Below are positions 1-7,387 of a stretch of 64,000 nucleotides of DNA, piece after piece. The position numbers and the translations under genes were made by a program. The first letter of the stretch is position 1; the number at the start of each line of letters is the position of its first letter. Origin of the DNA: Streptomyces endocoffeicus (GTDB lineage Bacteria; Actinomycetota; Actinomycetes; Streptomycetales; Streptomycetaceae); contig NZ_JAERRG010000018.1 of assembly GCF_016741935.1 (NCBI RefSeq), positions 179,546 through 243,545 of the forward strand. Direction: 5' to 3'. A model generated the notes under the pieces. It was not told the DNA's origin and did not search any database. It saw nothing but the letters and a program-made list of their open reading frames with translations.

Positions 1-225
1 GTCGAGGAGACCTTCGCCTGGCTCACCGACCGGCTGGCCGGGCTGCTGGCGGAGGGCCGGACGAGCGGCGAGCTCGGCACCGGGCTCGACCCGGTGGCCA
101 CCGCCACCGCGCTGGTCGCGGTGTTGCAGGGCGGCTATGTGCTGGCTCGCGCCGCCGACTCGGCCGAGGTGTACGCCCGGGCGATGGACGGGGCGCTCGG
201 CCTGCTCACCGCCCATGTCCGCTGA
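1..225 (+). CDS. TetR-family regulator, C-terminal fragment (cut by window edge)
   Basis: The reading frame is open from base 1 to a TGA at 223-225 and gives 74 residues of a larger protein whose start lies outside the window. The helical pattern, with a segment reading LVAVLQGGYVLARAA near the end, fits the ligand-binding and dimerisation domain of TetR/AcrR repressors, in which a Gly-Gly turn in the penultimate helix is common. The DNA-binding domain is not visible, so the family assignment rests on the C-terminal pattern alone. The tautomerase gene starts 56 bases downstream on the same strand. Confidence 0.5.
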   Translation, partial: VEETFAWLTDRLAGLLAEGRTSGELGTGLDPVATATALVAVLQGGYVLARAADSAEVYARAMDGALGLLTAHVR

Positions 226-281
226 GCCCCTGGCCTTCCCTCAATCCCTCGCCACCCCTCGCCCGAACGGGAGCCCCCGAC

Positions 282-668
282 ATGCCCTTCGTCCGCATCG
301 ACGCGCTACGGGCCGACGCCGACCGGCTCGACGCGCTCGGCCGCGCCGTACACGACGCGCTGGTGGAAACCATCGGCTTCCCGCCCAACGACCGGTTTCA
401 GGTCCTCACCAGCCATGACGGCACCAGCGGCACGCTGCGCTATGACGACTACCTCGGTGTGCCGCGCGACGACGGCATCGTCTGCATCGCCCTCACGATG
501 CGCTCGGGGCGCACACCGGCACAGAAGCAGGCGCTGTACCGGCGGATCGCCGAGCTCGCCGAGGAGTACGCGGGGACCGAGCCGCGGAACGTGTTCATCA
601 CCCTGACCGAGAACGAGTCGGCCGACTGGTCGTTCGGACACGGGGTGGCGCAGTACGTCGAGGGATGA
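282..668 (+). CDS. Tautomerase family protein (4-oxalocrotonate tautomerase superfamily)
   Basis: The 128-residue protein begins MPFVRI, so removal of the initiator Met would expose Pro as the N-terminal catalytic base used throughout the tautomerase superfamily. Length and pattern fit the longer single-chain members, which resemble two beta-alpha-beta units, rather than the 60-residue 4-OT type. Such enzymes carry out proton-transfer or hydrolytic dehalogenation chemistry on small keto-acids in the cytoplasm. The substrate cannot be told from sequence. The gene follows a TetR-type regulator on the same strand, a common arrangement for a regulator with its target. Confidence 0.75.
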   Translation: MPFVRIDALRADADRLDALGRAVHDALVETIGFPPNDRFQVLTSHDGTSGTLRYDDYLGVPRDDGIVCIALTMRSGRTPAQKQALYRRIAELAEEYAGTEPRNVFITLTENESADWSFGHGVAQYVEG

Positions 669-834
669 GACGTCGCCATCGGGTCCGGTATGGCGAGAAT
701 CCGTTGGCTTCTGTCATTTCAGCCCCTGGGTGATCTTCTCCCGGCTCCCTAGCGTGGTGCGGGCACTGCCCGCCCCACGCCCGGAAGGAGACGCTGGTGC
801 CTGCCACGTTCGAAAGGGAGCCGGACGCCACCCG

Positions 835-1302
835 ATGACCAAGATCCTGCTCTCCCTGCACGTCCTGGCCGCCATTGTCGCGATCGGCCCCGTCACCGTA
901 GCGGCCAGCATGTTCCCGCCCGCGGCCCGCAACGCCCACGCGGCCGCCGGCGAGGGCCAGGCGGACCTGGGCACGGTCCGGCTGCTGCACCGCATCTGCC
1001 GCGTCTACGCCACGATGGGCCTGGCCGTCCCCGCCTTCGGCTTCGCCACGGCCGCCGTGATGGGCGTCCTCGACAGCGGCTGGCTCACCGCCTCCATCGC
1101 CCTGACGGCCGCGGCCGCCGGTGTCCTGGTCGCCTTCGTCCTGCCCCGCCAGGGCGAACTCCTCGACACCCTCGGTGCGAGCAAGGCCCTTGAGCGGTCC
1201 GACACCGCCCAACTGGCCATGTTCACAGGCGTGTTCAATCTGCTGTGGGCGACGGTGACCATCCTCATGATCGTCCGCCCGGGCTCGACCACCGGAGCGT
1301 GA
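835..1302 (+). CDS. Small multi-pass membrane protein (DUF2269-like), paralogue of the gene at 39906-40427
   Basis: I chose the ATG at 835, giving 155 residues, because the protein then begins with the hydrophobic segment MTKILLSLHVLAAIVAIGP. About four membrane helices are visible. The same opening and the same ending (FNLLWA followed by LMIVRPGSTTGA) occur in the protein encoded at 39906-40427, so the two are paralogues 39 kb apart. The family resembles the small DUF2269-type integral membrane proteins of unknown function. No catalytic motif was seen. The 166 bases upstream hold no gene and probably contain its promoter. Confidence 0.75.
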   Translation: MTKILLSLHVLAAIVAIGPVTVAASMFPPAARNAHAAAGEGQADLGTVRLLHRICRVYATMGLAVPAFGFATAAVMGVLDSGWLTASIALTAAAAGVLVAFVLPRQGELLDTLGASKALERSDTAQLAMFTGVFNLLWATVTILMIVRPGSTTGA

Positions 1303-1415
1303 CCCCGCCCCCTCTCCCGCGCTGTGGCTTGAAGCCGGTCACTGCGCGGGATCCGGCCATTGGCGCGCGATAATGATCGGAAGCGCCGGGGCGGAAACAG
1401 GAGGCGGTGCAGGAC

Positions 1416-2471
1416 ATGCACGGTGAGTACAAGGTGCCGGGCGGCAAGCTGGTCGTCGTGGATCTGGAGGTCCACGACGGCGCGCTGCGCGAGGTGCGGG
1501 TGGCGGGCGACTTCTTCCTGGAACCGGACGAGGCGCTGCACGCCATCGACCGGGCCCTGGAGGGCGCGCCCGCCGACGCGGACGCACAGGCGCTCGCCGC
1601 CCGAGTCAAGGCGGGGCTGCCCGCCGACACCGTGATGTTCGGCTTCTCCCCCGAGGCCGTCGGCATCGCGGTGCGGCGGGCGCTGGCCCGTGCCACCGAC
1701 TGGACGGACTACGACTGGCAGCTGATCCACGAGGGGCCGCAGGACCCGGCGCTGCACATGGCCCTGGACGAGGTGCTGACCGACGAGGTCGCCGCCGGAC
1801 GGCGGCCACCCACACTGCGGGTGTGGGAGTGGGGCAGCCCGGCCGTCATCATCGGCAGCTTCCAGTCCCTCCGCAACGAGGTGGACCCCGCGGGTGCGGC
1901 CCGCCACGGAGTCACGGTGGTGCGGCGCATCTCCGGTGGCGGCGCCATGTTCGTGGAGGCCGAGAACACCATCACCTACTCCCTTTCCGTACCGGCCTCG
2001 CTCGTCTCCGGCCTGTCATTCGCCGACTCCTACGCCTACCTCGACGACTGGGTTCTGACCGCGCTCGGCGACATGGGCATCAAGGCCTGGTACCAGCCCC
2101 TCAACGACATCGCCTCCGAGGAAGGCAAAATCGCCGGTGCCGCGCAGAAGCGCCTGGCCAGCGGTGCCGGCGCGGTGCTGCACCACGTGACGATGGCGTA
2201 CGACATCGACGCCGGCAAGATGCTCGATGTGCTGCGCATCGGCAAGGAGAAGCTGTCCGACAAGGGCACCGAGAGCGCCAAGAAGCGCGTCGATCCGCTG
2301 CGCCGCCAGACCGGTCTGCCACGCGGCGAGATCATCGACCGCATGCTCACCTCCTTCCGCGCCCGCTACGGCCTCGCCCAGGGGCGCGTCACCGAGGAGG
2401 AGATGGCACGCGCCGAGGAACTCGCCCTCACCAAGTACACCAGCGAAGAGTGGACAGCGCGGGTGCCATAG
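1416..2471 (+). CDS. Lipoate-protein ligase family protein with N-terminal accessory domain
   Basis: The product (351 aa) belongs to the biotin/lipoate ligase fold, which activates lipoate or octanoate with ATP and transfers it to a lysine of lipoyl domains. Residues 170-179 read RRISGGGAMF, the family lipoate-binding loop, and Lys238 in EGKIAGAAQ is the expected catalytic lysine. Residues 1-95 (EYKVPGGKLVVVDLEV onward) look like the small accessory domain that is C-terminal in E. coli LplA and a separate subunit in some archaea. Here it precedes the catalytic domain. The ATG at 1416 was preferred over the GTG at 1407 because the AGGAGG at 1399-1404 is then about 11 bases away instead of 2. 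Confidence 0.88.
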   Translation: MHGEYKVPGGKLVVVDLEVHDGALREVRVAGDFFLEPDEALHAIDRALEGAPADADAQALAARVKAGLPADTVMFGFSPEAVGIAVRRALARATDWTDYDWQLIHEGPQDPALHMALDEVLTDEVAAGRRPPTLRVWEWGSPAVIIGSFQSLRNEVDPAGAARHGVTVVRRISGGGAMFVEAENTITYSLSVPASLVSGLSFADSYAYLDDWVLTALGDMGIKAWYQPLNDIASEEGKIAGAAQKRLASGAGAVLHHVTMAYDIDAGKMLDVLRIGKEKLSDKGTESAKKRVDPLRRQTGLPRGEIIDRMLTSFRARYGLAQGRVTEEEMARAEELALTKYTSEEWTARVP

Positions 2472-2537
2472 GAACCACCCTCGGCGCGGTGCTCGGCGGC
2501 CTCGTTCCCCCGGCATGATGCGCACGACATCTCTTGC

Positions 2538-2558
2538 ATGTTCTATGTCATGGAGCAT
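2538..2558. promoter_or_regulatory. Imperfect inverted repeat upstream of TetR gene, possible operator
   Basis: ATGTTC at 2538-2543 faces GAGCAT at 2553-2558, five of six positions being complementary, with a 9-base spacer. It lies 35 bases before the TetR-type start codon in an AT-richer patch. TetR repressors usually bind such short palindromes in their own promoter. Autoregulation is an inference. Confidence 0.35.
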
Positions 2559-2592
2559 AAGTTACCCACACGTAAGGGAGGTGGTGGGTGGC

Positions 2593-3222
2593 ATGGTCCG
2601 GCGCAAGAGCGACAGTCGCGAGCGGATGGTGCTGAGCGCCGCGGCGCTGCTGCGTGAATACGGCGCGAGCGCCACGAGCATCGACCGGGTCCTCGCACAC
2701 AGCGGAGCCCCGCGTGGCTCGGTCTACCACCATTTCCCGGGCGGGCGGGCGCAGTTGATCGATGAGGCGGTGGCGCTCGCCGGTGACTTCATCGCCGGGC
2801 TGATCGAGACCGGTACGCGGGCCGATGACCCGGTGGAGGCGGTCGACGCGTTCTTCACGCTGTGGCGCGGACGGCTCCTCGAAAGCGACTTCCGGACCGG
2901 CTGCCCCATCGTGGCGGTGGCCGTCGAGACCAACGACGACGCCCCGCAGCTCGCCCGCTCCGCGGCCGCGGTGTTCACCCGCTGGCAGGAGGCGCTGGCC
3001 GCCCTGTTCGTCCGGCACGGTCTGTCGGAGGAGCGGGGAAGGCGGCTGGCCGCGTTCATCATCGCCGCCGTGGAGGGCGCCGTCATCATGTGCCGGGCCG
3101 AGCGGAGCACCGCTCCGCTGGAGGCGGCCGCCGCCGAGATCCATGACCTTCTGGCCCACGCTCTGCGTACCACCGGCCCGTTGGCGGACCCCGCCCGCGA
3201 CCGCGACGCGCCACCACCGTGA
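2593..3222 (+). CDS. TetR/AcrR family transcriptional regulator (LmrA/YxaF-like)
   Basis: A 209-residue repressor-type protein. Residues 1-55 form the TetR helix-turn-helix, including GSVYHHFPGGRAQL, the recognition-helix signature. The rest is a helical ligand domain containing RTGCPIVAVAVE, a pattern typical of the LmrA/YxaF subgroup. The ATG at 2593 was chosen because AAGGGAGG lies about nine bases upstream; in-frame GTGs at 2581 and 2584 overlap that site. Three copies of an 18-base repeat cover the stop codon. The enoyl-CoA hydratase gene starts 130 bases downstream and is a plausible target. Confidence 0.85.
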   Translation: MVRRKSDSRERMVLSAAALLREYGASATSIDRVLAHSGAPRGSVYHHFPGGRAQLIDEAVALAGDFIAGLIETGTRADDPVEAVDAFFTLWRGRLLESDFRTGCPIVAVAVETNDDAPQLARSAAAVFTRWQEALAALFVRHGLSEERGRRLAAFIIAAVEGAVIMCRAERSTAPLEAAAAEIHDLLAHALRTTGPLADPARDRDAPPP

Positions 3223-3262
3223 AACCACGCCACCACCGTGAAACCACGCCGCCACCGTGAAG
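3209..3262 (+). repeat. 18-base tandem repeat spanning the TetR stop codon
   Basis: About three copies of an 18-base unit containing CACCGTGAAACCACGCC run through the end of the TetR gene. Every copy carries a TGA in the same frame, at 3220, 3238 and 3256, so the stop codon itself is duplicated. The third copy has diverged slightly. Two other genes in the window have comparable arrays at their stops. Confidence 0.75.
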
Positions 3263-3352
3263 CCACGGTGAACCACCGCCGTGATCCGCGGGCCGCCGGA
3301 CGGGTGGCGCGCGGACCCGTCCGCCGACTCAGCCCTGTGTGAAGGAGCAGCC

Positions 3353-4024
3353 ATGCCCACGCTGGACCGCCAGGACAACGTCTTCGTGCTCGATCTCGGG
3401 GACGGCGAGAACCGCTTCCACCCCGACTGGCTCGCCACTGTCAACAGTGCCCTGGACGAGGTGGAGAAGGCCGAGGGGGCGCGTGCCCTGGTGACGGCCG
3501 CCACCGGAAAGTTCTACTCCAACGGCCTGGACCTGGAATGGCTGTTGGCACACGCCGACCAGCACCAGGACTATGTCACCTCCGTCCACGGACTCCTGGC
3601 CCGGATGCTGTCGCTGCCGCTCGTGACCGTGGCCGCGCTGCAGGGGCACACGTTCGCGGCGGGCGCGATGTTCTCCCTGGCCCATGACATCCGGGTGATG
3701 CGCGCCGACCGTGGCTTCTGGTGTCTGCCCGAGGCCGACATCAACATCCCCTTCACCCCGGGCATGTCCGCTCTCATCCAGGGCCGGCTGAGCCCGCGGG
3801 CCGCCCACGAGGCCATGGTCACCGCTCGTCGTTACGGCGGCCACGACGCGCTCACCGCCGGGATCGTCGACCACGCGGTGGCGGAGGACTCCGTCCGGTC
3901 GACCGCGGTCGAACTCGCCGCGGCGCAGGCGGGCAAGGCCGGTGACACCCTCGGCACCATCAAGAGCCGGATGTACGCCCCCGTACTGGCCGCCCTGCGT
4001 GCGAAGGACAACCCCCTCGGCTGA
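3353..4024 (+). CDS. Enoyl-CoA hydratase/isomerase family protein (crotonase fold)
   Basis: The 223-residue product is a short crotonase-superfamily protein. It carries GKFYSNGLDLEWL, the loop that helps form the acyl-CoA oxyanion hole, and ALQGHTFAAGAMFSLAHDIRVM, the second oxyanion-hole segment. Crotonases act on CoA thioesters by hydration, isomerisation or hydrolysis. At this length it resembles the Delta3,Delta2-enoyl-CoA isomerase-like group, but the reaction cannot be fixed. The start at 3353 is preceded by GAAGGAG. It sits between a TetR regulator and a hotdog thioesterase on the same strand, suggesting a small acyl-CoA unit. Confidence 0.85.
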   Translation: MPTLDRQDNVFVLDLGDGENRFHPDWLATVNSALDEVEKAEGARALVTAATGKFYSNGLDLEWLLAHADQHQDYVTSVHGLLARMLSLPLVTVAALQGHTFAAGAMFSLAHDIRVMRADRGFWCLPEADINIPFTPGMSALIQGRLSPRAAHEAMVTARRYGGHDALTAGIVDHAVAEDSVRSTAVELAAAQAGKAGDTLGTIKSRMYAPVLAALRAKDNPLG

Positions 4025-4080
4025 CAAACCCCTTGGCTGACAAACCCCTTGGTCGACAACCCCCTTGGCCGACCCCCCCC
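4021..4080 (+). repeat. 16-base tandem repeat starting at the enoyl-CoA hydratase stop
   Basis: CTGACAAACCCCTTGG occurs perfectly at 4021-4036 and 4037-4052. Two decaying copies follow, the first at 4053-4068. The first copy includes the TGA that ends the upstream gene. The array fills about half of the gap before the thioesterase gene. Confidence 0.8.
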
Positions 4081-4156
4081 TGGCCGACAGCCCCACCGGC
4101 TCCCGCGCCGCGCCCCTCCCGAACGGCGCGGCCCACCACGACCGCAAGGAACGCCT

Positions 4157-4612
4157 GTGACCACCACCGACCTCACCACCCTCTCCGGCCTCGATCTCAT
4201 GCGATGGGTGCAGTCCGAGCGTCCCACCGACGTTCCCACCATCGGACGGCTCCTCGGCATGCGCTTCGACGAGGTCGACCCCGGACGCGTCGTCGTCTCC
4301 CTCGACACCCGCCCCGACTTCGCCAATCCCCTCGGCACCGTGCACGGCGGTATCGCCGCCACTCTGCTCGACTCGGCCATGGGCTGCGCCGTTCACACCA
4401 CTCTCCCGGCCGGGGTGGGCTACACCACCCTGGAGCTCAAGGTGAACTACATCCGCGCCGCCCGCACCGACGGGCAGACCCTCATCGCCGAGGGCACCGT
4501 CCTCCACGCCGGTCGCCGCACCGCCACCGCCGAGGGCAAGGTGCTGGACGAACAAGGGAAGTTGATCGCCCATGCGACCACCACCTGCATGATCCTCGGC
4601 GCGGACGGCTGA
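4157..4612 (+). CDS. PaaI-family hotdog-fold thioesterase
   Basis: A GTG at 4157 with AAGGA at 4146-4150 gives a 151-residue protein. The central stretch NPLGTVHGGIAATLLDSAMG is the hallmark of PaaI-type hotdog thioesterases: HGG contributes to thioester binding and the following Asp is the usual catalytic carboxylate. YTTLELKVNYIRAAR is the family's second conserved strand. It probably hydrolyses an acyl- or aryl-CoA in the cytoplasm, in line with the crotonase-like gene just upstream. Confidence 0.88.
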   Translation: MTTTDLTTLSGLDLMRWVQSERPTDVPTIGRLLGMRFDEVDPGRVVVSLDTRPDFANPLGTVHGGIAATLLDSAMGCAVHTTLPAGVGYTTLELKVNYIRAARTDGQTLIAEGTVLHAGRRTATAEGKVLDEQGKLIAHATTTCMILGADG

Positions 4613-4688
4613 CACCCCGGCGGACGGCTCCCGGCCTCCCACGTAGCCTGATCCTGTCGCGGACCGGCCCGAGTGGGGGGAGTGGCAT

Positions 4689-5783
4689 ATGAAGCTGATC
4701 GCCGTGGGGGACGTGGTCGTCGCCCGGAGACCGGCCGTGGCTCTCGACGGGGACCTCTCCGCCGGCACCTCGGCGCTGCCGCTGCTGCGGGACGCCGATC
4801 TGACGATCGGCAACCTCGAGGTCCCGCTGACCGACACCGGGTACCCGGCCGAGAAGCCGGTCGCCTTCCGGGTGGGCAGCGACATGGCCCCCGAGCTGGC
4901 CCGGCTCGGCTTCGACGCCTGTTCGCTGGCCACCAACCACGCGCTCGACTACGGCATCGACGGTCTGCGCGGCACCAGGGCCGCCCTGGACACGGCCGGT
5001 GTCGCGCACGCCGGGGCCGGGGAGAACCTCGACGAGGCGCTGCGTGCCGTCCGGCTCTCCGGCCGGGGCCGCGCCGAGGTGGCCTTTCTGAGCCTGTGCT
5101 GTGCCCTGCCGCCGGGCTTCAACGCCACCTCGCACCGGCCCGGGATCGCGCCGGTGCGGGTCGAGCAGTCTTATGAGTTCGACGGCGTGCTGATCGAGGA
5201 GCAGCCCGGGACCGTGCCGTATGTCCGCACCAGGGCGCGCGAGGCCGATGTGGTGGGTGCCGAGGAGGCGGTCCGGCGGGCCAAGGAGCTGGCCGCCACG
5301 GTGGTGGTGGCGGTGCACTGGGGCGTTCCCTGGTGCTATCTGCCCAGCAACCAGGGGCCGTTGGCCGAGTACCAGCAGCCGCTGGGGCGGCGTCTTGTCG
5401 ACGCCGGGGCGGATCTGGTGATCGGACACCATCCGCACTGCCTCCACCCGGTCGAGCGGTACGGGGACGGCCTCATCCTCTACTCGACCGGGAACTTCCT
5501 GTTCCATCCCTGTGAGGAGGTGGCTCCCGCCGACCGGCGCCCGCCCTCCCGCTACAAGGAGCGGATGTTCGACCGGCCGTGGTTCGAGAGCGCGGTGTTC
5601 GAGGTGGCCCTGGGGGACGGCCCGCCCCGGCTGCGTCTCCATCCGGTCGAGCTCACCGCGGACGGCGAGCCGGTGATTCCCTCGGCCTCGACGGCGCGGC
5701 GGATCCTGCGGCAGGTCGAGGAGGTCTCCCAGGAGCTGGCCCCCGCGACGAGGGTGGACGGGGACGGCCGCGTCCGTTTCTGA
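4689..5783 (+). CDS. CapA-family protein (PGA_cap metallophosphatase-like)
   Basis: The 364-residue protein starts MKLIAVGDVVVARRP and contains NLEVPLTDTG, LATNHALDYG, VVVAVHWG and VIGHHPHCLHP. These are the conserved Asn/His/Asp-rich blocks of the CapA/PgsA family, which shares the calcineurin-like metallophosphatase fold. Family members are linked to poly-gamma-glutamate capsule formation, and many actinomycete copies have no known role. No signal peptide or transmembrane anchor is visible, unlike classical CapA, so a cytoplasmic hydrolase role is possible. No other capsule genes are nearby. Confidence 0.8.
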   Translation: MKLIAVGDVVVARRPAVALDGDLSAGTSALPLLRDADLTIGNLEVPLTDTGYPAEKPVAFRVGSDMAPELARLGFDACSLATNHALDYGIDGLRGTRAALDTAGVAHAGAGENLDEALRAVRLSGRGRAEVAFLSLCCALPPGFNATSHRPGIAPVRVEQSYEFDGVLIEEQPGTVPYVRTRAREADVVGAEEAVRRAKELAATVVVAVHWGVPWCYLPSNQGPLAEYQQPLGRRLVDAGADLVIGHHPHCLHPVERYGDGLILYSTGNFLFHPCEEVAPADRRPPSRYKERMFDRPWFESAVFEVALGDGPPRLRLHPVELTADGEPVIPSASTARRILRQVEEVSQELAPATRVDGDGRVRF

Positions 5784-5886
5784 CGACGCCGGTGTCACAC
5801 CGGGTGACGGTTGTGGCCGCGGGACGGGCCCCATCGGAGTGACTGAGCCTGGATGCCCGATCCCATCGGTGGACGAGACGATCGTG

Positions 5887-6324
5887 TCAGTTGCCGTAGA
5901 CGCGCTCGGGGTGGACGAAGACGGCGGCGCGGCGCTGCTCGGCCATCACCCGGTCGTAGGCCGCCCAGTCGTCGTGGGTGCCGCCCGCGGCGGTGAAGAT
6001 CTCGCGCAGCAGCAGCCGCAGACGCTCCGGGTCGATCCCGGGGAACGGGTCGTCGGGCCCCGCGATCTCGGTGCGGCCCTCGACCGCGGCCCAGTTCCAT
6101 CCGGCGCGGAAGACCACGGTGGCCCGCGGGCGCGCCCGCAGATGGGCGAGTTTGGCGGGGCCGTAGGTGACGAAGGCGACCACCTGGTCACCGGAGACCG
6201 GATGGCCGACGATCCCGGCGTTGACCACGGACGCCTGGACCGAGTTGTCGGCGCGTGTCGTCGACACGACCGCCAAGTGGTGGTCGGCCGCGGCGATGCG
6301 GTCCACTTCCTGAAGATCCGTCAT
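5887..6324 (-). CDS. Pyridoxamine 5'-phosphate oxidase-fold protein (PPOX class, possibly F420-dependent)
   Basis: A reverse-strand protein of 145 residues with the split-barrel pattern of the PPOX/FDOR superfamily: LAVVSTTRADNSVQASVVNAG near the N-terminus, then VAFVTYGPAKLAHLRARP and ATVVFRAGWNW. In actinomycetes these small proteins often bind F420 or flavin and reduce unsaturated substrates. The cofactor cannot be settled from sequence. Its end faces the CapA-like gene across a 103-base gap holding a short CCGGTG/CACCGG hairpin (5789-5803). Confidence 0.8.
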   Translation of the reverse strand: MTDLQEVDRIAAADHHLAVVSTTRADNSVQASVVNAGIVGHPVSGDQVVAFVTYGPAKLAHLRARPRATVVFRAGWNWAAVEGRTEIAGPDDPFPGIDPERLRLLLREIFTAAGGTHDDWAAYDRVMAEQRRAAVFVHPERVYGN

Positions 6325-6505
6325 CGGGTGCCTTTCTGGGCGGACCGGTTCCTCCACCCTGACTCCCCCGGCCCGTACCCGCACCCTGATGCGTCCATGC
6401 CGGTGAACCCCGGGAGGAGGGGGGCTCGGGGTGTAGCGGGCTCCACCGTCGAAGGGGCGGCTCGCTCTCCCGCGTGGGTCCGGCCGGTCTTCTAGCCTCG
6501 TCGGT

Positions 6506-7387
6506 ATGGGTAGGCGAATACGGCACGCGGCGCGGGCCACGGCCCGGCTGGCCCGGCGGGTGGAGGAGCTGGTGGAGACCCGGGCGGGTGCCATCGCCGC
6601 ACACGGTGCCGAACTACGGCGTATCGAGTGGGAGTTGCACGACGGCACCCAGGCACGGCTGGTCTCCCTGTCCCTGCGGATCGGGCTGGCGAAGCGGGCG
6701 TACGACCGGGATCCGACGGCGGCGCGCAGGATGCTGGACGACGCGCAGGACCTGGCCGACGAGGCGCTGGCGGAGCTGCGCCATGTGGTGCGCGGCATGC
6801 ATCCGCCGGTCCTCACCGACCGTGGTCTGGCCGGGGCGGTACGGGCGCTCGCCGCGAGCGGCGGGCTCGATGTCAGCGTGCGGGTGGACGGTCTGGAGGA
6901 CGGTGCGCGGGCACCGGCGGCGGTGGAGGCGGCCGCGTACTTCGTCGTGGCGGAGGCGCTGGCGAACGTGGCCGGGCACAGCGGCTCCGACCGGGCCGAG
7001 GTCCGGCTGGCCCGTACCCCGAGCGGGTTGTGTGTCTCGGTGTGTGACGAGGGACGAGGCGGCACCGAGGCCGCCACCGGCGGGCCCGCCACCGGCGGGC
7101 CCGGCGCGGACGGGCCCGGCGCGGACGGGCCCGGCGCGGACGGGCCCGGCCCCCGGGAGACGGGTGGCCCGGGACGTGGCGCCGGACATGGTCTGGGGCT
7201 GCTCGGGATACGCCGCCGTATCGCCGCGCTCGATGGAACGGTGACGGTGACCGGCCCGCGCGGCGGGCCGACGGTCATCGCGGTGGAACTGCCCTGCCGG
7301 TGGCGGTCGCCGGGAGCGCACGTGGCCACCGCCACTACGGCCGGCCGGGCGCCTCGATCAGGTCGCGCAACTGGGAGCGGGCGGTGA
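6506..7387 (+). CDS. Cytoplasmic NarL-type sensor histidine kinase (HisKA_3)
   Basis: This 293-residue protein has no membrane segment. His45 in IEWELHDGTQARL is the HisKA_3 phosphoacceptor site, and EALANVAGHSG (N box) and GHGLGLLGIRRR (G box) belong to the ATPase domain. Between these boxes is a low-complexity insert built from three perfect 15-base repeats (7103-7147) plus two related ones, which lengthens the ATP-lid region. No response regulator is adjacent. The convergent LAL gene overlaps its last 53 bases. The partner is therefore unknown. Confidence 0.85.
   Translation: MGRRIRHAARATARLARRVEELVETRAGAIAAHGAELRRIEWELHDGTQARLVSLSLRIGLAKRAYDRDPTAARRMLDDAQDLADEALAELRHVVRGMHPPVLTDRGLAGAVRALAASGGLDVSVRVDGLEDGARAPAAVEAAAYFVVAEALANVAGHSGSDRAEVRLARTPSGLCVSVCDEGRGGTEAATGGPATGGPGADGPGADGPGADGPGPRETGGPGRGAGHGLGLLGIRRRIAALDGTVTVTGPRGGPTVIAVELPCRWRSPGAHVATATTAGRAPRSGRATGSGR
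7073..7147 (+). repeat. 15-base in-frame minisatellite in the histidine kinase gene
   Basis: Two copies of a 15-base unit encoding Ala-Thr-Gly-Gly-Pro precede three perfect copies of GGCGCGGACGGGCCC encoding Gly-Ala-Asp-Gly-Pro (7103-7147). The array inserts repeated residues between the N and G boxes without breaking the frame. Closely similar 15-mers occur in the carboxylesterase and CHAT genes. Confidence 0.85.

Noticed and set aside
3329..4936. Long open frame on the reverse strand opposite the hydratase and thioesterase genes
   Set aside because: It is antisense to convincing genes and arises from very high third-position GC. Its product is low-complexity Gly/Arg/Val with no motif. Similar shadows at 7416-10127 (+), 43458-46379 (-), 47482-49701 (-), 51054-53675 (-) and 56971-60324 (+) were rejected for the same reason.
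4689..5783. CapA-like gene as part of a capsule cluster
   Set aside because: No PgsB/PgsC-type or other capsule gene is nearby, and the protein lacks the expected membrane anchor.
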